NCBI GenBank assembly: GCA_035633215.1
Contig: DASQFI010000045.1
Location: forward strand, 164,828 to 228,827
Source of the DNA: DASQFI01 sp035633215
GTDB taxonomy: Bacteria > Acidobacteriota > Vicinamibacteria > Vicinamibacterales > SCN-69-37
DNA length: 64,000 nt
Reading direction: 5' to 3'
Positions 33,942 to 43,435 of this stretch are shown here, piece by piece. The notes under the pieces were generated by a model. That model had not been told where the DNA came from, did not search any database, and worked only from the letters and a program-made list of their open reading frames with translations. Every line of letters begins with the position of its first letter. Position 1 is the stretch's first letter. The translations under genes and the position numbers were made by a program.

Positions 33942-36428
33942 ATGCATATCTCACGGACGATTCTGGCCGCCCTCGCCATTGGCGTCGCCGCTGGAGCTGC
34001 GCCGGCGCTCCAGACCCCCTCGCCGCGCGAGGCGGCGTCGGCCGGCGATCCCACCGCGCATCTGAAGGCGTGGGACACGCACAAGGCGATGACGCAGTCG
34101 TCGCCGTACCGCACGATGAACTGGTCGTACCTCGGGCCGACCAACATCAGCGGCCGCATGACCGATGTGGCCGTCGCCGATCGTGGCGCGTCACGCCGGC
34201 TCTACGCCGGAAGCTGCTGCGGCGGCGTCTGGGCATCCGATGATCTCGGCCAGACGTGGCAGCCGGTGTTCGACGAAGAGGCCTCGACGAGCGTCGGCGC
34301 GCTGGCCGTCGCGCCGTCCAACCCCGACATCGTCTGGGTCGGCACCGGCGAGTCGAACATCTTCCGCAGCTCGTACACCGGCGTTGGCGTCTACAGGTCG
34401 ACCGACAACGCGAAGACGTTCCAGCACATGGGCCTGACAGACAGCGGGACGATTGGCCGCGTCGTCATCCATCCGACCGATCCGAACACCGTCTACGTCG
34501 CATCCGCTGGCCAGGAGTGGCTGGAAAACGAGATGCGCGGCGTGTTCAAGACGACGGACGGCGGCCGCACGTGGACGCAGTCGCTGAAGATCAGCCCGAA
34601 AACCGGCGCGAACGATCTCGCGATGGATCCGAGCGACGCGAACGTCCTCTACGCCGCGGCGTGGGAGCGGCAGCGGCGCAAGTGGAACGACCCGCGGGTC
34701 GAGCCGGGCTTCAGTGAAAGCGGCATCTTCAAGACGACCGATGCCGGCAAGACGTGGACGCGGCTCACCAAGGGGCTGCCGGCCGCCAACGTGCTCGGAC
34801 GCATCGGCGTCGCGGTCGCGCCATCGAATGCCAACATCGTCTACGCGTTCGTCGACAACTACGACTGCGACACGCAGGGCGCGGCGGGGGGCCGAGGCCA
34901 GAATCCGGGCGGCAGCGCGTCGAGATGTCCCATCAAAGGCAATGAGGTCTACCGATCCAACGACAAGGGCGCGAGCTGGACGCTCGTGAGCGGACAGGAC
35001 GACACACAGCGGGCGTTCATGAAAGGGATGTCGAACACCTACGCGTGGGTCTTCGGCAACATCCGCGTCGATCCCACTGACGAGAACACTGTGTACACTC
35101 TCGCCCTGGGCGTCAGCGTCTCGAACGATGGCGGGAAAACCTTCCGCCGCATTGGAACTCCGCCGCCTGGTGCGGTGGCTGGTGGGCCCCCAGCCGCAGG
35201 TGCTCCACCGGCAGCCGGTGGTGGTGGTGGGCGTGGCGTCGGCGGCGACAATCACGCCATGTGGATCGATTCCAAGAACACCAAGTTCATGCTGGTCGGC
35301 AACGACGGCGGTTTCCGCATCTCGAACGATGGTGGCCAGTCGTGGCGCCGGGCCGAACTGCCGACGGTGACGGTCTTCAGCATGGCGCACGACATGGACA
35401 CGCCGTTCCGGGTGTACGGATCGGTGCAGGATCACGGCAGCTATCGGGCGGCTATCGATCTCAGCAGTGGCCGCGAGAACTTGAAAGCCATTCCGTGGGA
35501 GAGCGCGCCCGGCGGCGAGTACACCCAGCACGCGGTCGATCCGAGGAACCCGAACATCCTGTACTCCGGCAAGCTGACTCGGACGGATTACAGCATTCCC
35601 GCCGCGCCTCGGGGCGGCGGTGCGGGCGATGCTGCGGGGCGTGCCGGCGGCGCAGGCGCCGCAGGTGCGGGAGCGCCGGCGGGCCCGCAACGCGACAAGA
35701 GCATCCGCCCCACTGTCGCACCGGGCGAGAATCCGCTGCGCATGCAAGTCCTGGCGCCGATCCATCTCTCACCGCACGATCCCGACACGGTCTACTTCGG
35801 CACGCAGTATCTCTACCGCTCGCGCGATCGCGGCGACACGTGGGAACGGGTGACGGGCGACATGAGCTACGGTGACAAGACGCGGCTCGGCGACATTCCG
35901 CACCAGCTCGTCATCACCATCTCTGAGTCGCCGAAGAAGAAGGGGCTCATCTATACCGGCACTGACGACGGGCGTCTGTACGTATCGGTGGATGACGGCA
36001 AGGAGTTCAGGGAATTGACGGCGGGCCTGCCGAAGAAACAGTGGATCGCGAAGGTGCTGGCGTCGCAGCACGACGAGGCGACGGTCTATGTCGCGCAGCA
36101 GGGGCGCTATGACGAGGACTTCGCGGTGCGTCTCTACAAGTCCACCGACTACGGCAAGACGTTCACGAGCATCGCCGGCAATCTGCCGGGCGGGCCGATC
36201 AACATGATTCGCGAGGACCCCGTGAACGCGAGCGTCCTCTACACGTGCAACGACGTCGGCGTGTACGTGACGACCAACGGCGGCGCACAGTGGGACGTGC
36301 TCGGCGGTAACCTGCCATCGGTCAACGTCATGGACTTCATCGTGCACCCGCGCGACCGCATGCTCGTCATCGGGACGCACGGCCGCGGCGTGTGGGCGAT
36401 CGATGTGAGCAAGATCGGCGCACGATAG
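33942..36428 (+). CDS. Secreted Asp-box/sortilin-like beta-propeller protein
   Basis: The 828-aa product starts at ATG 33942 after an AGGAGG and has a signal peptide (TILAALAIGVAAGAAPAL). Asp-box repeats recur (STDNAKTFQHM, TTDGGRTWTQ, TTDAGKTWTR, SNDKGASWTL, SNDGGKTFRR, SNDGGQSWRR, STDYGKTFTS). Gly/Ala/Pro tracts interrupt the propeller near 410-430 and 545-590. It is a shorter paralogue of the protein at 12051-15392 and lacks that protein's helical C-terminal domain. An exported role is likely; catalysis is unproven. Confidence 0.82.
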   Translation: MHISRTILAALAIGVAAGAAPALQTPSPREAASAGDPTAHLKAWDTHKAMTQSSPYRTMNWSYLGPTNISGRMTDVAVADRGASRRLYAGSCCGGVWASDDLGQTWQPVFDEEASTSVGALAVAPSNPDIVWVGTGESNIFRSSYTGVGVYRSTDNAKTFQHMGLTDSGTIGRVVIHPTDPNTVYVASAGQEWLENEMRGVFKTTDGGRTWTQSLKISPKTGANDLAMDPSDANVLYAAAWERQRRKWNDPRVEPGFSESGIFKTTDAGKTWTRLTKGLPAANVLGRIGVAVAPSNANIVYAFVDNYDCDTQGAAGGRGQNPGGSASRCPIKGNEVYRSNDKGASWTLVSGQDDTQRAFMKGMSNTYAWVFGNIRVDPTDENTVYTLALGVSVSNDGGKTFRRIGTPPPGAVAGGPPAAGAPPAAGGGGGRGVGGDNHAMWIDSKNTKFMLVGNDGGFRISNDGGQSWRRAELPTVTVFSMAHDMDTPFRVYGSVQDHGSYRAAIDLSSGRENLKAIPWESAPGGEYTQHAVDPRNPNILYSGKLTRTDYSIPAAPRGGGAGDAAGRAGGAGAAGAGAPAGPQRDKSIRPTVAPGENPLRMQVLAPIHLSPHDPDTVYFGTQYLYRSRDRGDTWERVTGDMSYGDKTRLGDIPHQLVITISESPKKKGLIYTGTDDGRLYVSVDDGKEFRELTAGLPKKQWIAKVLASQHDEATVYVAQQGRYDEDFAVRLYKSTDYGKTFTSIAGNLPGGPINMIREDPVNASVLYTCNDVGVYVTTNGGAQWDVLGGNLPSVNVMDFIVHPRDRMLVIGTHGRGVWAIDVSKIGAR

Positions 36429-36440
36429 AACAGTCTGCCT

Positions 36441-36471
36441 CGCAGGGGCGGCGCAGCCGGCCGCCCCTGCG
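36441..36471. terminator. Hairpin between convergent genes
   Basis: CGCAGGGGCGGC (36441-36452) and GCCGCCCCTGCG (36460-36471) form a perfect 12-bp stem with a 7-nt loop in the 56-bp gap between two convergent genes. No T-tract follows, so it may act as a bidirectional terminator or simply a palindromic unit. Confidence 0.5.
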
Positions 36472-36484
36472 GGGGCTCGGCCGC

Positions 36485-36967
36485 CTAGCCGGACACCGCC
36501 GCGACGTCGGCCCGCGCCATGGTCCGCGCGCGATTGGCTTCCGCCGCCGCGTTCACATCCGGTTTCACGTCGCGGAGTGCCGCCGCCAGGCTCATGCGTT
36601 TGGCGACGACGCGATCCTTGAGCACCATGAACGGCACTCCCGTGTTCCGGGCGGCGTGCGCCACAGCCGCGAACTGCTCGCCGTTGCGAAACCCTTCGGC
36701 GGCGATCTGCACGTTCGTGCCTTGATTCAGGACGTCCTTCAGGCGCTTCTGCAGCGCGGGCTCGGAGGCAGGAACGACCGCGGCCGGCATGGAGGTCCGG
36801 GCCAATGTCGCCGCGCCAGACGCCGGCCGCGTCGCGGTCGAGGCCGCCGTCTGCTTCGCGGGACCGCCAGCCGCGTCGCGACTGAGAACGTTCGGGCCAA
36901 TCCACATGCCGAGCGCGACGGCGCCGACAAACCCCAATGAAAGAACCGTGGCTCTACCGATCGACAT
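36485..36967 (-). CDS. Exported protein of unknown function
   Basis: From ATG 36967 the product is 160 aa. It has an N-terminal hydrophobic helix (VLSLGFVGAVALGMWIGPNV), a Thr/Ala-rich linker (about 35-60) and a helical domain (LQKRLKDVLNQGTNVQIAAE, GEQFAAVAHAARNTGVPFMV, RMSLAAALRDVKPDVNAAAE). The helical domain carries no motif I can assign. It is divergent from the kinase gene at 37203. Confidence 0.6.
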   Translation of the reverse strand: MSIGRATVLSLGFVGAVALGMWIGPNVLSRDAAGGPAKQTAASTATRPASGAATLARTSMPAAVVPASEPALQKRLKDVLNQGTNVQIAAEGFRNGEQFAAVAHAARNTGVPFMVLKDRVVAKRMSLAAALRDVKPDVNAAAEANRARTMARADVAAVSG

Positions 36968-37202
36968 TGCACACCTCACTTCCGGGGGCCCGGCTCCAAA
37001 CACTGCAAAAATCATGTCAGGACGGTCGTTCGGCCAAGTCACGCCAGGCCAATCGCTTAGCGATTGACGGCCGGGACCGAGGCTCGTCCCGGTTGTAGAT
37101 CTTGCGTGTCGACGTGCCACGACGAACCGTTCCTCGACCACACCTCGCCAGGTGACCGTGCTCGCGGTCGCAGTACAATGCGCCGGCTTCAGAGCTCGAA
37201 CC

Positions 37203-39929
37203 ATGCCGCTGGCCGCCGGAACGCGACTCGGTGCGTATGAAGTGATCGACGCCCTCGGTGCTGGTGGGATGGGCGAGGTCTACCGTGCCCGGGATACCAA
37301 GCTCGGCCGCAGCGTCGCCATCAAAGTCATTTCCGAAGCATGCCTGTTTGACTCGGATCACGTCGCGCGATTCGATCGCGAAGCCAAAGTCCTCGCCTCG
37401 CTCAACCATCCGCGCATCGCGACGCTGTACGGCATGGAGCAATCGGCCGGCCGTCATTTCCTGGTGATGGAGCTGGTCGAAGGCGAGACGCTGGCCGACC
37501 GGCTGCGGCGCGGCGCGATGCCGGTGGCTGACGCGCTCGGCGTCGCGCAGCAGATCGCGGAGGCGCTCGAAGCTGCGCACGAACGTGGCGTGATTCATCG
37601 CGATCTGAAGCCCGCGAACGTGAAGGTCACGCCCGACGAGCGGGTGAAAGTCCTCGACTTCGGCCTGGCGAAAGCGATCGCGCGCGAGCAGGCGTCGGTC
37701 GACACGAACTCCCCGACGCTCAGCATGCGGGCGACGCAAATAGGCGTCATCCTCGGCACAGCCGCCTACATGTCGCCGGAGCAGGCGAAGGGCGCCCCGG
37801 TCGATCACCGGAGCGACATATTCTCGTTCGGGGTCGTCCTCTTCGAAATGCTGGCGGGACGGCGGCCGTTTCAGGGCGATACAGCAGCCGATGTGCTCGC
37901 ATCCGTGCTCGTTCGCGACGCGGATGTGGACTCGCTGTCGCCCGCACTGAGCCCTCGCCTCCGCGATCTGCTTCGTCGCTGCCTGGAGAAGCAGCCGAAA
38001 CGACGCTGGCAGGCCATCGGGGACGTGCGAGCGGAGATAGAGACGATTGCCGCGACGCCCCAGGCGCCGGTTCCATCTGTTCAACCGATAGGCGCGACGC
38101 GGCCGTTGTGGAAGCGCGTCGTTCCGTTCATCGGCGTCGCTGCGCTGGCTTCAGGTCTCACATACCTCGCGGTCTGGCGCCTTCGGCCGGCGGCGTCGCG
38201 GCCAGCGGTGGTCAGATTCTCGCTGACCATGTCGGGAGGGCAGAATTCTGCGGGAGGAGCCGGTCGACGGTTTCTCGCGATTTCCCCCGATGGCACTCGG
38301 ATCGCTTATTTCTCGGTCGGTCGGCTGTTTCTCCGATCGCTCTCGGATTTGGAAGCGACCCCGATTCAAGGTGTGGAGACGGCCCAGCAATCGACCAGTC
38401 CCGCCTTTTCGCCGGACAGCCAGTCGATCGCCTATTGGGCCTCCGATCGAACGCTCAAGCGAATAGGCGTCGCAGGCGGCGCCGCGGTCACGATCTGTCC
38501 GCTCGCGACGAATCCAATGGGGTTGAGCTGGGATGCTGACGGGATCGTCTTCACACAGGGACCACAAATCCTACGGGTTTCGGCGACCGGCGGTAATCCC
38601 GAGCTGCTCGTGACCTTCAAGTCGGACGAGTTGGTCGACAGTCCGCAAATGCTGCCAGATGGCCAGACGGTGCTGTTCACCTTGAATCCAGCCGCCCCCA
38701 GCCCCGACTCATGGGACCGAGCTGCCGTGGTCGTGCAGTCGTTGAAAACCGGTGAACGAAAGACACTCGTGTCGGGCGGCGCCGATGGCCGGTATCTCCC
38801 GACGGGCCATCTCATGTACGCCCTGGGCGGGACGCTGCTCGCGCTGCCGTTCGATCTTCGCCAGATGCGAACCACCGGTCAGCCGGTGCCAGTGGTCGAA
38901 GGCGTCAGGCGCGTCACCGGTGGGGCCAGTGGGGCGGCGCAGGTCACCTTTTCGAACACGGGGTCGCTTGTCTACGTTACCGGCCCGCCCGGCTCGGCGG
39001 CGACGCAGTTCGATCTCGCCTTTACGGATCGGAAAGGGAGCATTGAACCGCTGCGCCTTCCGTCGGCTTCATACGAGTACCCCCGTGTTTCTCCTGACGG
39101 GAAACAGATCGCGTTCGGCACGGAAGACAGCAAAGAGGCTGTCGTGTGGGTCTACGATCTGGCCGCCACGAAGGCGCTGCGCCGTCTGACGTTTGGTGGA
39201 AGGAACCGGTTTCCGGTGTGGTCTTCCGACGGGCAGCGGATCGCCTTTCAGTCAGATCGAGAGGGCGATCTGGCGGTGTTCTGGCAGCGTGCCGACGGAA
39301 GCGGCGTGCCGGAGCGTTTGACAAAACCCGAACAAGGGACCGCCCATGTTCCCGATTCGTGGTCACCAGTCGGTGATCCCCTGGCCGTCACGGTTGTCAA
39401 AGGCTCGAGCTTTTCGCTCGCGATGCACTCGGTGCGGGAAGGAAGAACCACCGAGTTCGACAGTGTGAAGTCGAGTGCGCTGCCGACAGCCATGTTTTCG
39501 CGAGACGGCCGATGGGTTGCCTACTCATCGTCGGAAGGTGGGACGGCGGGCACGCAGGTGTATGTGCAGCCGTTCCCGCCAACGGGCGCCAGGTATCAGA
39601 TCTTCGCCAAGCCTGCCGACAATCCACATCATCCGCTCTGGTCGCCCGACGGCAAGGAACTCCTCTATGTCCCGCGCGTCGGCGCTTTTGAAGCGGTGAG
39701 CGTGATCACCGAGCCAACCCTGGCGTTCGGCAATCCCGCGCCGGTACCGAGGGTGTTTCCGACGGCAGCGCCAACGACTCCGAGGACGTTCGACATCACG
39801 CCGGCCGGCAAGATTGTCAGCGTGATCGTCAGCGGTCAAACATCGACCGCCGCTGCGGACCGGCCCGTGCTCCACGTCGTGTTGAACTGGTTCGACGAAC
39901 TGAACGCGCGAGTGCCTCCGGCACGGTGA
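37203..39929 (+). CDS. Ser/Thr protein kinase with TolB-like propeller
   Basis: From ATG 37203 the product is 908 aa. The kinase domain is complete: glycine loop GAGGMGEVY, Lys41 in VAIKV, catalytic Asp134 in HRDLKPANV, DFG at 152-154 and MSPEQAKG in the activation segment. One membrane helix (about 306-327) leads to a C-terminal six-bladed propeller with WD40/TolB-type repeats (FSPDSQSIAYWASD, SPDGKQIAFGTED, SSDGQRIAFQSDREG). The layout implies outside sensing and inside phosphorylation. A close relative follows at 40000, and a deleted third copy lies at 28755. Confidence 0.92.
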   Translation: MPLAAGTRLGAYEVIDALGAGGMGEVYRARDTKLGRSVAIKVISEACLFDSDHVARFDREAKVLASLNHPRIATLYGMEQSAGRHFLVMELVEGETLADRLRRGAMPVADALGVAQQIAEALEAAHERGVIHRDLKPANVKVTPDERVKVLDFGLAKAIAREQASVDTNSPTLSMRATQIGVILGTAAYMSPEQAKGAPVDHRSDIFSFGVVLFEMLAGRRPFQGDTAADVLASVLVRDADVDSLSPALSPRLRDLLRRCLEKQPKRRWQAIGDVRAEIETIAATPQAPVPSVQPIGATRPLWKRVVPFIGVAALASGLTYLAVWRLRPAASRPAVVRFSLTMSGGQNSAGGAGRRFLAISPDGTRIAYFSVGRLFLRSLSDLEATPIQGVETAQQSTSPAFSPDSQSIAYWASDRTLKRIGVAGGAAVTICPLATNPMGLSWDADGIVFTQGPQILRVSATGGNPELLVTFKSDELVDSPQMLPDGQTVLFTLNPAAPSPDSWDRAAVVVQSLKTGERKTLVSGGADGRYLPTGHLMYALGGTLLALPFDLRQMRTTGQPVPVVEGVRRVTGGASGAAQVTFSNTGSLVYVTGPPGSAATQFDLAFTDRKGSIEPLRLPSASYEYPRVSPDGKQIAFGTEDSKEAVVWVYDLAATKALRRLTFGGRNRFPVWSSDGQRIAFQSDREGDLAVFWQRADGSGVPERLTKPEQGTAHVPDSWSPVGDPLAVTVVKGSSFSLAMHSVREGRTTEFDSVKSSALPTAMFSRDGRWVAYSSSEGGTAGTQVYVQPFPPTGARYQIFAKPADNPHHPLWSPDGKELLYVPRVGAFEAVSVITEPTLAFGNPAPVPRVFPTAAPTTPRTFDITPAGKIVSVIVSGQTSTAAADRPVLHVVLNWFDELNARVPPAR

Positions 39930-39999
39930 TTCCAGTTACAGACTCCGACGGGAACGCGGTGACGGGCGCTGAAGGTATCATCTGACCGCGGCTGCGGAC

Positions 40000-42681
40000 A
40001 TGGCGCTGAATCCCGGCACTCGTCTCGGTGCGTACGAGATCGTGGGTGCCATCGGCGCCGGCGGAATGGGCGAAGTCTACAAGGCGCGCGACGTCAGGCT
40101 CAACCGCGACGTCGCCGTCAAGCTCCTGCCCAACTCATTCGCCGGCGATTCCGACCGAATCACGCGATTCCAGCGGGAAGCGCAGGTGCTCGCCTCGCTC
40201 AACCATCCGAACATCGCGCAGGTCTACGACGTCGGACATCTCGACGCCGCTTCCTACCTCGTCATGGAGCTGGTCGACGGTGAGGATTTGTCCGCCGTCA
40301 TTGCACGAGGCGCGATGGCCCCTTCCGAAGTCCTGCCGATCGCGAAGCAGATGGCCCTGGCTCTCGAAGCGGCGCACGAGCAAGGCATCATCCATCGCGA
40401 CTTGAAGCCGGCCAACATCAAGGTCCGTGCAGACGGCACCGTGAAGGTCTTGGATTTTGGGCTGGCCAAGGCTCTCGAGCCCGCAGCAGCAGCCAGCATT
40501 GACGCCATGAACTCCCCAACGCTGACGAACCGTGCCACCGAGGCCGGGATCATTCTGGGCACCGCGGCCTACATGGCGCCCGAACAGGCCAAGGGTCGGC
40601 CTGTCGACAAACGCGCGGACATCTGGGCATTCGGCTGCGTGCTTCACGAAATGCTGACTGGGCGGCGCGCGTTTCACGCCCAGTCGGTCGCCGAAACCCT
40701 CGGGTTGATTTTCGCGCGCGACGCGAGCGTGCTCGTGAACAGCCTGCCGCCCGGAACTCCGGCGGCGCTTCGTTCGCTGATCGCGCGTTGCCTCGTCAAG
40801 GATCCGCGCGAGCGATTGCGCGACGTTGGCGATGGACGCCAGCTCATCGACGATGCAATCGCCGGACGAGGCGAGCCGGTCACAACCGAGCCAACCACAG
40901 ATCGTAGAGTCGCGTGGTTCAGACGTGTCAGTTTCGCCGGCCTCCTCGCACTCGTGGCGATCGCGGCGTCAGCTTCGTTCGCCACGTGGCTGGTGACACG
41001 ACCGGCGGTCGTGCCCACACCGCACATGGAGTTTTCGGTCCTTGTCCCGACCGAGGCGCCGGTCCGTCGAAACACGGGAGTGGGAGTCGCCATCTCTCCC
41101 AACGGCCGCTTCCTCACATACGTTGCCGAACCGCTGGGCGGTAGAGCGACGGTTCTCTACCTCAGGCGGCTGGACACTTTGGGCGTCAAGCCCATTGAGG
41201 GCACCTCAGGTGCGTTCGCGCCCTTCTTCTCTCCAGACAGCCGCTGGATTGGGTTCTTCACCGACCAGCATGTCATGCGCGTGCCTGTGGCCGGCGGCAC
41301 GCCGATGCGAGTCACCGACAAGGGTCGCTTCTCGCGCGCGGCGTGGATGGGCAACGACACCATTGTGCTGGGCACGAGCCAGGCGTTCCGGCCCGGCGCG
41401 CTGGCCACGGTGCCGGCGACGGGCGGCACGCCGACGGACCTCACCACGCTCGGCGCGGGCGAACTGATTCACCAACTTCCGCATCCGCTCCCTGATGGCC
41501 GTCACCTTCTTTTCAGCGTGCACGGCGAGAGCGGCGCACAGCTCGCCGTGACGGAAGCCGGGACCCGCACGCATCGACTGCTGGGCCTTGTTGGCAGCGA
41601 TGTCCGATACGTCGAACCAGGCTCCCTGATCTTTGCCCGGGGCACCGCCATGTTCGAGGCGCCGTTCGACCTCGGACGGCTGCAAGTGACTGGACCTGAG
41701 ACCGGAATCCTCCCGGGCGCGGACGTGTTCGATTTCGGTCTCGGCATTTCGATTGGCCTCTTCGACATCGATCGGGTCGGCAATATCGCGTACGTTCCCA
41801 CTGCGACGTCACGAACGAGCCGGCTGATATGGATGGACGCTTCGGGCCGGCAGTTTCCCATCGGCCTCGAGCCCGCCCGCTACTCCCGTCCGAGAATTTC
41901 CCGTGACGGGAGCCGCTTCGTCGTCAGCGTTGTTGGCGACGGGATGAGTCAGATCCGTGTGGTGGACATTAAACGGGGGTTGCCCCTCGACCTGGAAACA
42001 CAGGGATCCGACCCCATCTGGGCGCCGGACGGCACGATCACGTTTGCCGGCTCGACCCGACGCGGTCCGGTTGAGGTCGGGCGATTCCTGGCCCGGACGC
42101 CCGTCGACACAGGTGCGCCACCCGCAACATTGCTCCAATCGGACGACCGAGTGTTCATACCCGAGGATTGGGCACCGAATGGCAGCCGATTGCTCTTCTC
42201 GTCGAGTTCCCGCCTCGGGCGCCGCGGTCTGGTGGATCGCAACCTCGAGGTGCTCGTGCCGGGGGCGCCCGCCAAACCTCTCGTCGACTCGCCCGCCGAC
42301 GAGTCCAACGGCCGGATTTCACCGGACGGGAAGTGGCTTGCGTATCAGGCGACGTCGTCGGGACGGTCGCGGATTTACGTCCGGCCATTCGACAGACCGG
42401 GCGGTACGCAGACCGTGTCCGGTGAGGGTGGGACCAGTCCAGTCTGGGCTCGCGACGGCGCCGCGCTGTTCTTCGTCGAGGGCGGGATGTTGATGAGGGC
42501 GCCCATCGCGGTCTCGCCGTTTGCCATCGGCCACGCGACGGCCCTCTTCCCGCTACCTGGATCGACCGAAGCCTTCGACGTTGCGCCTGACGGCCGCTTT
42601 GTCATCCTGCTCGACAGCGCGGTTGCCGCCGACGAGATCCGCGTTGTGCTGGGATGGCCCCGCGGCATCCGGGCACGCTGA
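40000..42681 (+). CDS. Ser/Thr protein kinase with TolB-like propeller (second copy)
   Basis: The 893-aa product has the same architecture as the gene 71 bp upstream: glycine loop GAGGMGEVY, Lys41, catalytic Asp134 (HRDLKPANI), DFG 152-154, MAPEQAKG, a membrane helix (about 308-330, FAGLLALVAIAASASFATWL) and a propeller with SPDSRWIGFFTD and SPDGKWLAYQAT repeats. The two probably arose by tandem duplication. It is the last gene before the tRNA-Pro island. Confidence 0.92.
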   Translation: MALNPGTRLGAYEIVGAIGAGGMGEVYKARDVRLNRDVAVKLLPNSFAGDSDRITRFQREAQVLASLNHPNIAQVYDVGHLDAASYLVMELVDGEDLSAVIARGAMAPSEVLPIAKQMALALEAAHEQGIIHRDLKPANIKVRADGTVKVLDFGLAKALEPAAAASIDAMNSPTLTNRATEAGIILGTAAYMAPEQAKGRPVDKRADIWAFGCVLHEMLTGRRAFHAQSVAETLGLIFARDASVLVNSLPPGTPAALRSLIARCLVKDPRERLRDVGDGRQLIDDAIAGRGEPVTTEPTTDRRVAWFRRVSFAGLLALVAIAASASFATWLVTRPAVVPTPHMEFSVLVPTEAPVRRNTGVGVAISPNGRFLTYVAEPLGGRATVLYLRRLDTLGVKPIEGTSGAFAPFFSPDSRWIGFFTDQHVMRVPVAGGTPMRVTDKGRFSRAAWMGNDTIVLGTSQAFRPGALATVPATGGTPTDLTTLGAGELIHQLPHPLPDGRHLLFSVHGESGAQLAVTEAGTRTHRLLGLVGSDVRYVEPGSLIFARGTAMFEAPFDLGRLQVTGPETGILPGADVFDFGLGISIGLFDIDRVGNIAYVPTATSRTSRLIWMDASGRQFPIGLEPARYSRPRISRDGSRFVVSVVGDGMSQIRVVDIKRGLPLDLETQGSDPIWAPDGTITFAGSTRRGPVEVGRFLARTPVDTGAPPATLLQSDDRVFIPEDWAPNGSRLLFSSSSRLGRRGLVDRNLEVLVPGAPAKPLVDSPADESNGRISPDGKWLAYQATSSGRSRIYVRPFDRPGGTQTVSGEGGTSPVWARDGAALFFVEGGMLMRAPIAVSPFAIGHATALFPLPGSTEAFDVAPDGRFVILLDSAVAADEIRVVLGWPRGIRAR

Positions 42682-42715
42682 GAGCGGGCGAGCCGGATCC
42701 GCGTTGGGCCGAAAG

Positions 42716-42765
42716 TGTTACCTATGTCTCCTGAATGAACTGTCACCCATGTGACCGGAATGAAC
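42716..42765. repeat. Tandem 25-bp repeats, fossil IS21-type end
   Basis: 42716-42740 and 42741-42765 are adjacent 25-mers that match at most positions (TGTTACCTATGTC against TGTCACCCATGTG, both ending GAATGAAC or similar). IS21-family ends carry repeated terminal blocks of this kind, often beginning TGTCACCCATGT. No transposase remains beside it. Confidence 0.5.
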
Positions 42766-42770
42766 CGTTT

Positions 42771-42849
42771 GAAGTGGTCGGGGCGAGTGGATTTGAACCC
42801 GCCTTCGCCTAGGCTCCGGCGGGCAAGCCACCGACCCCTCGGTCCCGAA
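42771..42849 (-). repeat. 3'-half tRNA-Pro fragment, candidate att site
   Basis: Bases 42771-42799 and 42830-42849 match 63579-63627, covering the CCA end, acceptor 3' strand, T-arm and anticodon loop of tRNA-Pro. The D-arm and 5' acceptor strand are missing. The 30 bases 42800-42829 split the T-arm. It cannot fold as a tRNA and is best read as the distal attachment repeat of the island. Confidence 0.75.
42800..42829. repeat. 30-bp palindromic insertion in the tRNA fragment
   Basis: CCCGCC...GGCGGG arms enclose a central GCCTAGGC palindrome. The insert interrupts the T-arm of the tRNA-Pro fragment after GAACC. It looks like a small mobile palindromic unit; I recall similar CGCCTTCGCC..GGCGGGCAAGC units in acidobacterial genomes, but did not check copies. 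Confidence 0.5.
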
Positions 42850-42931
42850 GCGGCCAGGAATTGCGGGTCCTGAACGACTAACACGCGTCTTTCCGTGCCT
42901 TCCATTGGTCCCGTCGCGCCCCGTTGGACGC

Positions 42932-42995
42932 CCATTGGTCGGGTTGAACCGGAAACCTTTCTCAAAGTTTCTCAATTTGCCGCACCCCGTTTTCG
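42932..42995. repeat. Dispersed repeat, copy 2
   Basis: The first 40 bp (42932-42971) are identical to 33300-33339. The continuation AATTTGCCGCAC resembles the AAACTGCCGCAC of the copy beside tRNA-Pro at 63476. A partial extra CCATTGGTC lies 30 bp upstream. This places related repeats at both ends of the island. Confidence 0.65.
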
Positions 42996-43435
42996 AAGCC
43001 CGTCTCGCGGCCTGAGACAACCGGGACATCTCACAGTTGCGCGGGAGCCCGCAACTGAGGGAAGTACCGGTTCGGCTATCGTCATGATTGCAGCCAACGG
43101 GGCTCTGGGCAACCATCGCGAGTCCCAGTCCTAATCGTCCGCGCGTGCTACCATCCCGCGCGCGTTTGAGCAAATCTGGTTAGGCTTTCGAGACGAGGCA
43201 CCCAAATCGCGTCGCCAGGTGGCTCGCCAAGAGCGGTTCGCTCATGCGGGTCCAACAGCGGCCACCCAAGCAGACAGATATGCGTCGAGTCCGTCGTGCG
43301 GTGGTCCATTGACGATGCCTTTGAAGGCTTTGTCGAAAGGTGGGTTTGGCCAACCCGTCCAACACGCAACCGCCGCGAGCTGTGCTGCTAGCTGCGACGG
43401 TCTGAGTCTCACCCCTCAGCCCTGGAGCCCCAGTC

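Larger units (their letters stand above)
42682..43435. other. Gene-free left border of the tRNA-Pro island
   Basis: I see no convincing gene in these 754 bp. They hold, in order, a tandem 25-bp repeat resembling an IS21-type end (42716-42765), a 3' fragment of tRNA-Pro split by a palindrome (42771-42849), a 40-bp dispersed repeat (42932-42971), a small hairpin (AGTTGCG/CGCAACT near 43035-43056), and about 380 bp of lower-GC leader before the STAND gene in which I see no clear signal. Confidence 0.6.

Noticed and set aside
42771..42849. Considered as a second functional tRNA-Pro
   Set aside because: The 5' acceptor strand and D-arm are absent and the T-arm is interrupted by 30 bases.
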